Assembly: GCA_018136815.1 (NCBI GenBank)
Contig: CM030939.1
Coordinates: 3,093,419-3,157,418 of the forward strand
Length of the DNA stretch: 64,000 bases
From: Isochrysis galbana
Taxonomy: Eukaryota; Haptophyta; Isochrysidales; Isochrysidaceae
Reading direction: 5' to 3'
Part shown: piece after piece, positions 30,583-40,756 of the stretch
Layout: every line of letters starts with the position of its first letter
Position numbering within the stretch: position 1 is the first letter of the stretch
Made by a program: the position numbers and the translations under genes
The notes under the pieces: generated by a model
What the model saw: the letters and a program-made list of their open reading frames with translations, nothing else
Database searches by the model: none
Told to the model about the DNA's origin: nothing

Positions 30583-30880
30583 TAGAAACTTTTTTTAAAA
30601 TAAAGTCGCCGTATACGAGATGTTTCGTTTACGCAGCACATGTGATTACTTGCAATCATTGAGCACGCCGTGCGTATGCGCATCGACTTCCCCCTCGCGA
30701 GGGCGCCGTGCGTGCGCATAGAAACTTTTTTCCCTAAGGCCCACATTAACGTAAAGTAGCCATATACGAGATGTTTCGTTTGCGCAGCACGTGTGATTGC
30801 TTGCAATCATTGTGCACGCCGTGCGTATGCACATCGACTTCCCCCCCCGCGGGGCGCCGTGCGTGCGCATAGCAACTTCC
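30583..30880 (+). repeat. Tandem duplication, about 140-150 bp unit
   Basis: Both units read TAGAAACTTTTTT..., ATACGAGATGTTTCGTTT.CGCAGCAC.TGTGATT.CTTGCAATCATTG, CACGCCGTGCGTATGC.CATCGACTTCCCC, then GGCGCCGTGCGTGCGCATAG. A third partial start occurs at about 30870. Frames inside are not convincing genes. Confidence 0.85.
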
Positions 30881-31094
30881 AGGAAGGTGCACGCCGTGCG
30901 TTCACTCTTTGGGACCGATGCACATCGCGCCGTGCCCATGCACGGCGTGCACCGATGTGATTAGCGAAGAAGCTTTGACGACCTCTCTCTCTTATAATTT
31001 TAACAAGATCTAATGTTAAACAACTACAATACAACTGTGGACATTTGATCGCTCAATTCGACTGATGTCCCACTATTGACGGAACGACACCTGA

Positions 31095-32155
31095 TCGACC
31101 TTTTTGTTTTAGAAGTTGTTTGCGTTTCTATGTCCCCTCCTTGCAGGCTAGTCACTAGTCACCATCGCAAGATCCTACATTCGCCCATTCGCCATCTTTG
31201 CCCTCGCCTCCTTCCTCCTTTGTCGCCTCCCTTGTCGCTTGCTTGCCCTCACCTGGCTTACTTACCTACCTCCTTGCGTGCTCCTCGCGTTTCTAGGCTA
31301 AGTCGCGCGTTCAGGTATCGCTGGTGCAAGGAACCGCCCCCTTGTGTGACCCTGATTCCCCCTCAGGTGTTGGTGTCGAACACGTGATGACTACAGGCTC
31401 ATAGGCAGAGGGCCGTTCGATCGAGCCGGCAGCTGACGCGGTCGTGAAAGAGTCGTTGATTGTTGCTTGCGGGAAGATGTCTGACAGATCATAGTAAGAG
31501 TCGGGTCTGAGAGTGTCTGCCATCGGGCGCTACGAGCGATGAGGTAGACTGAAGGTCGGAGGATTGCGACGCGTGGCGTCGGAGAGTAGAGACGAGGCTA
31601 GCTAGCGAGCTAGGGCGAGAGAGGGAGAGTGAGAATGAGAGCTTCTTAGGTCCGAGGTAGACACGGGAGACTACAACGAGTGGACTCAAAAACAAAAAGT
31701 ACGAGGACACAGAGACACACAAACTAAACCAAACGGGGCGAAAACTAACCACACCTGGACGGACGGCCAGGCGTCGGCACCAGCGGACAACTTAGCAACG
31801 CGCAGTCATGCGACAGAGGGGTCGCCACAACGAGGGCGGACCTCGCTGGGGAGCTATGACCGATACACGAAGAGAAGACAAAAGACGGTCATGGAACATT
31901 TGATCACATCGAGAGAAAGTAAGAGAAGAGGTGGTATACCAATCGACGAGACCTTAAGGCTTAAAATAACCCACGGGTATTAAATAAAAGTCTGTCATCG
32001 TATGGAATACGACAGTTGGCCGCTGGATTATATCGTGGCGCTATTTTACTTCGGTCTTCATCAACTCACTTAAGGGTTTTCGAAAGATTCCTTCCTTACT
32101 TATTCTTATTCCTGTGCGTAACTGTCGCCCCCGTCCCCCGTCGGATCGCGTCCGT
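31095..32155 (+). repeat. Dispersed repeat C, copy 3, interrupted
   Basis: Left part 31095-31373 and right part 32015-32155 together align with the uninterrupted copy at 14695-15125 (reverse complement). The gap is filled by the solo LTR at 31374-32014. Confidence 0.85.
31374..32014 (+). mobile_element. Solo LTR nested in repeat C
   Basis: A 641-bp insertion opens with TGTCG and closes with CGACA. It is flanked by the 5-bp duplication GTTGG (31369-31373 and 32015-32019). The homologous empty site near 14845 carries a single GTTGG. ATTAAATAAAAG at about 31979 would serve as a polyadenylation signal, which argues for plus orientation. There is no internal coding region, consistent with LTR-LTR recombination. 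Sequence differs from the LTR at 11050. Confidence 0.88.
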
Positions 32156-32159
32156 CGAG

Positions 32160-33300
32160 AAGGGCGATGTCAATAGAGATAGAGATAGGGAAGTGCCCTA
32201 GTATAGTAGGTGTGTAGTCCGGAAGCTTCAGATGTTTTTTTCCCCTCCTCATCCAGAGGGGGGGGAGCGAGTTGTGTGGAGTTGTTAACAATCGGTTTTG
32301 GATCCGACTAGGGGTCGGCCCGCTTGCGCGATTGCTGCTGTGGTTGTGGGGTTGGTTGCTTCTGGGCTTGCTGCACTGGGTCCTTCCCCATGGGTCCCTT
32401 CTGAGCGGCTTTTCCGCGTACGATTTTTGTGCATGTGCTGGTTGTTGGTTTGAGGGCGCAAATGCTCCCAGGATTGATCGTTGTGTCAAGTGCCCGCCCA
32501 CGAGGGGTGCACTGATGGTAGGAGTGAGTTGCCACCATGGGGGTGGCAGCAGTGCTGCCAGCCCTCATGGGGAGTCCTTGGTCGGGTGGCGAGACGAGGG
32601 AGGCATGTGGCAGGGCACTGCCTTGGCTCTGGTCTGCACCAGGGAACAGGACTCTGCCTGTTCCCTGGCTGTGTGGCTGCTTGGGAGGCGAGGGAGGTGG
32701 CGCCATCTCGACGTCATGATCGGGAGGGGCTGAGGGTTGTGAGCGCTTGGGCTCCGGCGGCTTGGGTCGGCCTCGTTGGGGCGTCGTGCGGCAGGGGGCT
32801 GGGAGGTGGGAGCGGTCGGCGCGCGCTCCATCGCTAAAACTATAACAATAGTTTTTTTGCTCTGAGCCCCTAAGTAGAGCACGAGTGGACGAGCCGCAAG
32901 GCGCATGCGCAAGGCCAGTGGAAGGAATGATAAGGGAAGCGGGCGTGGCAACGAGAAAGATGTGCAGTGGCGAGTATATGAAGAAGTTTTTTCTCAGTTG
33001 CAAGAGCGCCTCAAACTCTCATTCTTGGTCTATAGACTTACCATGACGGAATTCTTGTGAAAATCTGGCCAAAAGTACCTGCAGACGCCTAAATCTGATT
33101 CGGCATGGGATGCAACGCGTCAAACAGGGGCGAGGGGGAGGGGCATGACGAGCACCAAATTTGCGCTCACACGACAGCATGACAGCACTATGATGAGCAG
33201 CAGCCCTCAACACCACTACCAGTGCTGCTAGAGCTGGTGGAAATACAGCAAACCACTGACCTGAAGGCCCACGGGTTGGATGTGTGGAGATTGAGAACAC
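32160..33300. other. Unassigned
   Basis: Long frames on both strands at 32270-33000 are Gly/Trp/Leu-rich on + and Pro/Ser-rich on -, with no domain. I treat them as chance. Confidence 0.3.
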
Positions 33301-33310
33301 CGAGAAAAAC

Positions 33311-34243
33311 TCAATGGCACTGCACTCCTTGGCAAGCTTCGTCGGCTTCGCCGGCACGCTTCCGAGCTCTCTTGGCGCGGGTGCTCTCACCATCGGTTGG
33401 CTGAACCTGAACGTCTCCCGTTGCCTCACCGCTTTCCGCCACCTCACGCTTCTCGCCCCGCGCCTTCCGGTGCACATGAAGCATCTGGTGGTGTGGTAGG
33501 TAAGCAGCACCCACTTTCTCGACGCGCTTGGCGCCCTTGAGAAAGTCAGATTCCTTGAGTTCGTAAGCCCAGTGAAGCAGCGTCTGACGCACGACAGGAG
33601 AGACAGATGGGTCGTCGTACGCCTTGTTGTCTCGCATGCACTTCCCAATCAGGTTGGACTTCCAGCGACCCTTCTCGCCAGCTACACCATTCCAACGTGA
33701 GATTTGCCGCTCATCCTCACCACCGTCCAGCCGACGGCCCATGAAGAAGCGAAAGTACCACTGGGTCCAACCGCGCGGATCGCACGGGTTGATCCAGCCC
33801 GAAGTTTCCCACCCAACCTGGTCAAGTCCTGACTTGACACCATAGCAGTTGTGCTTCACATCGTACTTGCGCGAGAGATAGAGCTCCTTGGGCACCCCGT
33901 CGAACCACTCGCGCGGGAACTCGTCCACACCGACGCCGGGGATGCCGTTGGGGTAGCGCGAGCGCGGGTACTTGACCCCCGGCTTGCCCCCCTTTGGGTT
34001 AAAGTAGATGCCGCCGTGCATGCCCTTGAGCAGCATCTCGCGTGGTGTCAGGTTGGGCAAGAAGTGCTTCGGCGCGCTTGGGAAGGGCTTGAGCCGGCCC
34101 TTTGGGTCTCGCGAGCCGTCATGCGGCTTGACCCATCGCACCCCGGTCGGAGCAGCCGGCGCCGCCTTGCACCTCTCGCTGCTCGACGCGCAACTGCTGG
34201 TGGACAGAGGAGGAGGGCGCACCTCGCGTTTGGGCCGAGCCAT
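33311..34243 (-). CDS. Conserved protein of unknown function (algal/fungal family)
   Basis: Intronless, 310 residues. After a basic, low-complexity N-terminus there is a dense, aromatic-rich core at residues about 55-250. It includes LTPREMLLKGMHGGIYFNP, YPNGIPGVGVDEFPREWFDG, CYGVKSGLDQVGWETSGWI, DPRGWTQWYFRFFMGRR and RQISRWNGVAGEKGRWKSNL. I recall this core (GW.DP.GW.QWY.RF..GRR..DD.RQI.RW, then a conserved RQTL.HW helix) from uncharacterised proteins of algae and fungi, but no function is known to me. The C-terminal 50 residues are charged and Lys/Arg-rich. There is no signal peptide or membrane helix. The start is the first ATG, 27 residues ahead of a possible second domain boundary. Confidence 0.75.
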   Translation of the reverse strand: MARPKREVRPPPLSTSSCASSSERCKAAPAAPTGVRWVKPHDGSRDPKGRLKPFPSAPKHFLPNLTPREMLLKGMHGGIYFNPKGGKPGVKYPRSRYPNGIPGVGVDEFPREWFDGVPKELYLSRKYDVKHNCYGVKSGLDQVGWETSGWINPCDPRGWTQWYFRFFMGRRLDGGEDERQISRWNGVAGEKGRWKSNLIGKCMRDNKAYDDPSVSPVVRQTLLHWAYELKESDFLKGAKRVEKVGAAYLPHHQMLHVHRKARGEKREVAESGEATGDVQVQPTDGESTRAKRARKRAGEADEACQGVQCH

Positions 34244-34319
34244 CGCTCCCGCCGGGGAGGGGGAAGGGCGGGGGGGGGAGATTCTATGAGGTACTTTCCA
34301 CTCAATGTCCGAGCAGACC

Positions 34320-34420
34320 GTCTGGCTGTCTACCTCTACTTCTACTCTTCTACTTCTACTTCTACTTCTACTTCTATCTCTACTCTACTCTATCTACTCT
34401 AGACTCTAGAGCTCTAGAGT
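34320..34420 (+). repeat. CTACTTCTACTTCTA microsatellite
   Basis: (CTACTT)n and CTACTCTA runs just upstream of the minus-strand gene, ending in a CTAGAGCTCTAGAG palindrome. Confidence 0.8.
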
Positions 34421-34429
34421 AGTAGTAGA

Positions 34430-37400
34430 GGTTGGAGCTTCGCAGAGCGCCCCCTCTCCTTCCCATGGCTCCTAGAGCCCTCCCCAAGCCTCAGTGCAAG
34501 CCTAACAAAGCCGGCCCCTGGCCACTATAATATTCAGGCCCGCGATCTCCGCGCCAGAAACCGCGCAACCTCGCTCAGGTCTCAGGTTGCGTTCCGTCAA
34601 ATATGGGACATCACTCTCAAACGGAGCCATCGAATGTCCATAGTCGTTTACAACAATATTCATGTACTCTCACACGAATGCCAACTTTTATTTATATCCA
34701 CGGTGGATACATCTCTTCTTCTTCTTCAGAACGCGCCGCGCACTTTCAGAACTCTTTCTGTTTCAGAACGCAGAACGCGCTCCACCTCCACGTTCATTCA
34801 CAGATCAGGCAGCACCCCCACACAGCGGCGCACACGAATGCGCCTATCGCACTGGCGCAACAAAAAGCAGGAAGGTTAGGGACGGGTACAAGTTTCGCGC
34901 TCGACTCCCCCAAATATTGTGCTTGATTTTGTGACTTATTTTGCTCCTCCCCCCCCAAATTTTGCGCTAGATTTTGTTTAAACAACTACTATAACTAAAG
35001 CTAGCTACTAGCTATATATAGCTATACCATAGTAATGTAACTTATAACTTATAAAACACAAGCATCGCCATACCGTCATGTTGTATCGGTGTCACAGTGT
35101 GAGGTTCTGGTGCCGAAAGGTGACAATAAGTAAGGGCTCGCTCCAGCGGCTATCTCCCCGGGTACCGGGGACTTAGCCGCTGCAGCGGCCGCGGAGGCCC
35201 GCCGCGCGCCGCTCCCCTCCCCCCCCCTTCCCCCACTCCTCTCTGGCAGCCCAGCTTGCCACAGGGGTGTACTCGCGCGGCCAACACCAAAGGTAAGCCC
35301 CCCCCACGCTGCCTGCCGCGATGTGCCCCTTCACGCTCGCCGCGCCCGCCTCCAGGTCGTTCTCGCACTCCCCCCCCTTCGCAGCGCGCAGACGAGCGCC
35401 AGAAGCCAGGTGCGAGCAGCGCGCGCGCAGCGCGAGCCCCCCGCCCGGCCTTGGCCTGGGTGTGCCATACCCAGCACCTGACCCCGCCCCAGCCCACACC
35501 CGCCTCGCAGCAAGCTTCCCTGGCTGAAAAGTCAGAGTTGGCGTCTCTCTCGGCAGGCGCGGCCGGTCAGCAGATCGATCGGCTACAGGGCTCGAAGGGG
35601 TCGAATTGGGGGGGCAGTGCGCGTGTGTATTCGTAAGATATGTGTATGGACTGTCTGTGCGCCGCATGGCGACGCGCAGGCAGTCCATATGTGCGCGTCT
35701 AGAGCCTGATTTCTAGTGTGTGTGGCATGTTTGAAAGGGCGCTGGGGGCACCATTCGTAACATAATTTAATGATGTGTTTATGAGAAATAAATCTATCTA
35801 TCGTAGAGTTGTCAAATCACTTGTCGGTGAACGACAGAGAACTTATGTTTCCCGGTCGCTGCATTACAGTTGTTTCGCCGGGCCCTCACCCTCTCTAATC
35901 CTCCCCCGAGAGAATTCCCCTCTCCCGCCTCGCCTCTCGCGGCTGTCTCCCCGGGTGCCGGGGACTTGTCTGCTTGAGCCCAGTTTTTTCTTATTGTCCC
36001 GCCCCAGCGGGACTTTTTCTCACACTGTGCGCATTCGCGAGTCGACACTCGTTAGGCTTTTCTTCGTCGTTCGGTTTTATCGTTATAATTCTCTCGTTCT
36101 CGTCCTCGGTCAAAAGCTTCGCTTGGACGCATAGGATCTTGGGTTGTGGAGCGCCCTCTCTCTTCCTCTCGAAGAGAAGGGAAGTTTCCCCACCTTTCAC
36201 CTTTCTCATCCTAGGCGCCTCGCAAATAGGTTTAATTCGCTATCTTCCCCGCGCTTCTCTATCTACTTCAGTGATTGCAATCAGGTTTAATTTGCAATCT
36301 CTTCGCATCTCCCCCTTAGTTAGGCACACCGCACTTCTCCCCCTTGGAATCCTGTGCGGAGCCGCCTAGAGGCAAAGGCGGGGGGGGAAGGGCCGGGGGA
36401 GTGGGGATGTAGAAAGTATGCTACATGTAGGTAGTGTTTTCATGCGCCGTGAGTGCGGTAAGAATATTATGAAGTTTTAAGGTTTTTTATACTAGGCGTG
36501 ACGCGGCAAAGGACAACGCTCACACTACGGGGGGGGACTCGTCAGTCTCTTCTTCGTCGTCACTGAGTTGTCAGGTTGGCGCATGGGGCCTTCATGCATC
36601 AAACCCTAGGCGCGATGTGCACACAATTAATGGATGGATACTGTACGCAAAACCGAAGTAGATGCGCCTTGAAGAAGGCTTAGACGCTTGTCTACGATGA
36701 CGGCAGCCTATGTCATCACGATGAGCGTGCAAGCGGTCTCAGTCTCACGGCGCCATGCAAAAGGTAGGTAGATGTTGTCTGACATTTGTAGCACAGGCGT
36801 GATTCTCTCAAAAAGGTGGTTGATGCGTTGTCCTCTCACTACCGTGTTGCGATGCACGCGGTCTGACGCCTGCGTGCAGCAATGGAGCGACGAAGCCAAG
36901 GATAGTCGTGGTCAGCTGCAAACTGGGAAGCCGGTGTGATAGGGCTTGTTCGTCAGGTGTCTAGGGCTGGCAGCTGGCGGCGCGGAGCGCCGCCGGCCGC
37001 CTGCCCACTCTCACACGCCGACGGCGCAGCGAGCGGCAGACCCAGAACGGGCACCGAATGCCGCGACGGATGCTTTTCCCGCAGTGTAACGGCGCGCGCC
37101 GAGGAAGAGTAGGCGCGCTCCTGACTAGCTGTGGGCAGAGAGATTGCGATGCGGCTGTTGCGATGCTAGGAAGGCAGCCGCGGCAGACTGCAAGAATCAG
37201 TGGCTGGAGCACGTGGTCTCAAGAAGCGGGCGGCGGCGCGTGTACCTGTCTCGACCCTCGATGCAGGCATCAAACGCGGTCGGCAGGCACAATGGGCCCG
37301 CAACGACTCGGAAAAATCACCGACTCATGGCAACTACCTGAAGGGCAAAAGAGTCGTGGAGCCTCAGCGAGGAATTGACGATGTGCCCAATGCGGGGCAG

Positions 37401-38895
37401 ATGTAACAGCGTCGTCTTCCGGCCTGGATAATCCGTGCAGCCATAGAAGAATGCGGATGCGCGGGAAATAGAAGCCGGAATGGATGTGGCACGTTAGTAC
37501 TGCCATCCCCGGCGCAGAGGCCGTGGGAAGGTGAAAACGCGTGCAATCGCGGTGGAGAAGGGATGAGAGAGGTGTACGTAGCACAGCACGCAGTGAGCCC
37601 GACATGCGTAGTTCGACGGACAGGCGGGCATGGGGTGTTCAAAGAGAGGCGGATCAGTCACTACATGGTCCGCATGAGAATCGGTCTCAGAGGGATGAAC
37701 CGTACGTAGTGTGTATCTGCATCAGCTCCGCGCTCGGCTAAGATGGGAGTGCGGGATCGGGCAGGCGGAGGCCGATCTGGCCGACTTGTGCCCCCACGAG
37801 CGCTGATCAGAGTTGTGGATGCGAAGTGCTGTGCATCAGGAAGTCAGCGATGAACCGAACTTGCTCTGCTCATCCTCTCAGCTCTCGATGGGACGGAGTT
37901 CGGCAAGTGGGCGAGCGGAAGGGGTGGGTGCTGTGCGTGATGGCCACGCGCGAACGCACCTCCCTCGAGCCTCGGCTCGTCCGCCGCTCTCGCCTCAAGG
38001 GGACACCCCTCTCCTCCCCCGCCCTCGCTCTGGCCCCCTCTTCTTTCTCCTCCTCCGCCACCGCCCCCCCCCCCCCCCCCCCCCCCCGCGCGCGCGCCGT
38101 CGCCTCCCCACGTCGCCCACCATCCGATGATCGACTCTTCGGACTGCTAGAATTGTAAAAGCGTAGAGAATGGGTAGTTTGTAGTTCGTAGTCTCCAGTT
38201 GGTAGTCTCTAGTCTCTCATCGATTACCCGTCGAGGGGCACAACCCGCGCCGGCAGCCACTCGCCACATCCATCCTGGGCCAGCACCTCCTCACCGGTGG
38301 CGAAGGCCTCGCCGCCGGGCTGGGTCCCCCCCTCCATGCTGCCTCCCCGCCCCGCCTCACGCCGGCCTCCTCGCTCGCTGCGCTCTGTGTTTCCTTACTT
38401 CTTACTTCCTTATACAACTTACACTAGACACTAGTGTATTAAAATATGCATGGAACGGGGTTTATTATGATTATGCAAGTGCAAGTGCGAGCGAGGTGCG
38501 AGCGTCTTGTCGGTAGGCGAGAGCGAGCGGGACCATCCTAGAGCTCGCTCCAGCGGCCAAATCCCCGGGAGCCCTTATTGTCACTTTTTGATTTTTGATT
38601 TTTGACAACGAATCCGAATCCAGAATCCAGAATCCAGAATCTCGAATCTCACAATCAAGGTGGATTTTTCCCCATTGTGCATGAACATTTCTGGCAAGTG
38701 TTCTACGTAGGCCGCACACTCACCTTTGTGTAAGGCACCCTAAGGGCGTCGTCCTTGAAGATGTGAAGATGTAAACAGAGGTTGTGCAAGACGTTTGTGT
38801 TTGTGTTCAGGCCCTCGGCGGGGGTCCTGAAGCAGAGGGAGAGGTATGGCGGTCAAACAGCTGTTTTAAGTTCTAGCCTCAGCTTCTAGTTCTAG
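34430..38895. other. Gene-poor region with short repeats
   Basis: No supported gene. A module TGACAATAAGTAAGGGCTCGCTCCAGCGGC...TCCCCGGG at 35125-35165 has relatives at 35935-35965 and 38545-38590. A CCCCAAATTTTGCG word occurs at 34953. A C-run of about 20 lies at 38065. The minus-strand frame at 36708-36899 (RVHRNTVVRGQRINHLFERI) looks mildly protein-like, but I cannot connect it to other exons. Confidence 0.35.
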
Positions 38896-38900
38896 AGCTA

Positions 38901-39221
38901 TACCTCGACGAAACCGGAGAACCCGGCCTACTCCTAGCACTCGATTGGGAGAAAGCTTTCGACAGAGTCAGCTGGGAATTCTACCACTTGGCGCTCCGCC
39001 TGCTCAACTTCGGGCCGGACTTTCAACAGCTAGCCAAAGCGCTCACGAGCGAAGAGGCGAGACCGATCCGCACGATCAAAATCAACGGTGGCCGAAGCTA
39101 CCCCTTCACAATAGGAAGCGGGATGCCCCAGGGGTGCCCACTTTCACCGCTCACCTTCCTTCTCACGACCGAAGCGTATCTTGGTATCATATTCATAGCC
39201 TCACCGGATAGGTGTAACTAG
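38901..39221 (+). pseudogene. LINE-type reverse transcriptase fragment
   Basis: The frame reads LLLALDWEKAFDRVSWEF (RT motif A with the first catalytic Asp) and later GSGMPQGCPLSPLTFLLTTE (motif B). It stops before the FADD/YxDD motif, so the enzyme is broken. The 3' end abuts a GGTGCCCTTTGGGCC word also found at 56860-56880. Repeat B copy 2 follows directly. Confidence 0.9.
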
Positions 39222-39289
39222 CATATATCCGGTGCCCTTTGGGCCACAGAACCCCCCCCACCCCCACCGTAGCCACTTACCGTACTTAC

Positions 39290-39785
39290 CAATTTTTCGG
39301 TGAGCGGAGCTCTCGCTCCGCCCACCCCCTTCTCCGCGCCCTCTCTCCCCTCTCCTGCGGCACGCGCGATGGCGCGCCTGCGGCAGGCCTCCAGCTGCCC
39401 TCTGGCGACCCCTGGAGGCTCCTGGAGGCCAGCTCAGGGGTCAGGGGGCAGAGGAGGCTGGGGCTGGGCCCTGGCCTCCCCTGCCTCTCCCTCGCTGGCG
39501 CTCCCGAGCCTCATGGGCCCCCACCCACGCTGCACCTGTCTGCCTGTCGACCAGGGGGGGAGGGGGAGTTGGAGCAATGGGCAGGCCACGACTGGCCAGG
39601 ACGAGCGAATCAGGCGTGCCTGTGAGTGAGAGAGTGGGTCAGCAGGGCAGTGGCCTCCTGGTAAGCCATCAGGCATGCCAGGAGGATGGGTGGTTCCTCC
39701 CCCATGGCAGGGGAGGAGTTGAGAGAGGGGGGGGCTCGTGCCCCCCCATGGGTCAACCAAGTATAAACTTAGTTGTCAACACTTG
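39290..39785 (-). repeat. Dispersed repeat B, copy 2
   Basis: Reverse complement of 21214-21745, block for block: GGAGCTCTCGCTCCGCCC, CTGCGGCAGGCCTCCAGCTGCC, CTGTCTGCCTGTCGACCAGGGG, CTGGTAAGCCATCAGGCATGCC, CCCCCCATGGGTCAACCAAGT. Confidence 0.85.
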
Positions 39786-39789
39786 TAAG

Positions 39790-40750
39790 AAGCCAGATGG
39801 GTTAACACCTTGCCCAAGTTACTGTAATGGCCCCTCGAGGGCGTGTCAACGTGAACCCATACACCCTGCACCTTAGTGCTGTTATGCTAGACATGCATGG
39901 CGCATGCATTGCTTGCGTGAGAGGCCGAGAATATTAGCAATGTGATACTATCTTAGTAAAAGTAAAAGAGCCATTGCCAGTGGCCATTACCATTAGCTCG
40001 TTTCTAGTTTTTAAGACTCCGTCACCTCCCTCCACCTTCCACCTCTCTCAACCCTTTGTGCTTTGCTTGTCCTTTGAGGCTTCGTCCTCGTGGCTCGAGC
40101 CTGCGCACTACTATCCCACCATTCCAAGACACCGTCCTTCGCGCGCCCTTACATGCCATTGTGCTGCGTCGTGCGCACGCGCGCACATACGTAGCCGCCC
40201 CGACCTCAATATCCGATTCCCGCAAGCCCGATGACCTGCGCGCCGCTCCTCATTCTCATGCACGGCTCGTGCACGTTTAGTCTGCACGCAGGTCGCCCGG
40301 AAGTTACTAGTGGGACCCGCAATCGAACTTGCTAGTTGACATAGACAAAGCACGCCAAGAGTAGCCGCGACCTTTGGCTTCAGCACACGCGCAGAAAGAA
40401 GAGTTTGCAGAATATGTACAAAATTGGTAGCTGACGCGAGCTTACATGCTGCATGAAGGAAGGTGCGAGCCAGTGCATGGCGGTGAGCGAGGAAAGCCAC
40501 CGGAACTAGACACCCGTCGTCATCATTGCTATTTTAGAGAGCCCTAACGTTGGTTAGTCAACGCATGAGAGGATCGACGATTCATGACGGTGAGGAATGT
40601 ACGTGGTGGAGGAGAGAGTTAATCCTCACATGATCGCAAATGTGAACAAACAATAGCTGAGCCCTGCAAGTGCGTGCAACGACCATTTCGTACGCGATGC
40701 AGGCACCGTCGAGAATCGCGAGTGCCGTGCAACGACGCCGCGCAGCCTAG
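39790..40750. other. Unassigned 3' flank
   Basis: A GTTAACACC/GTGTCAACGTGAACCC stretch at about 39800-39860 resembles 16735-16830 in inverse. No gene seen. Confidence 0.3.
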
Positions 40751-40756
40751 TCCTCC

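Noticed and set aside
32308-33003. 231-residue minus frame
   Set aside because: Pro/Ser/Gln-rich with no domain and an overlapping + frame of equal length; looks like chance.
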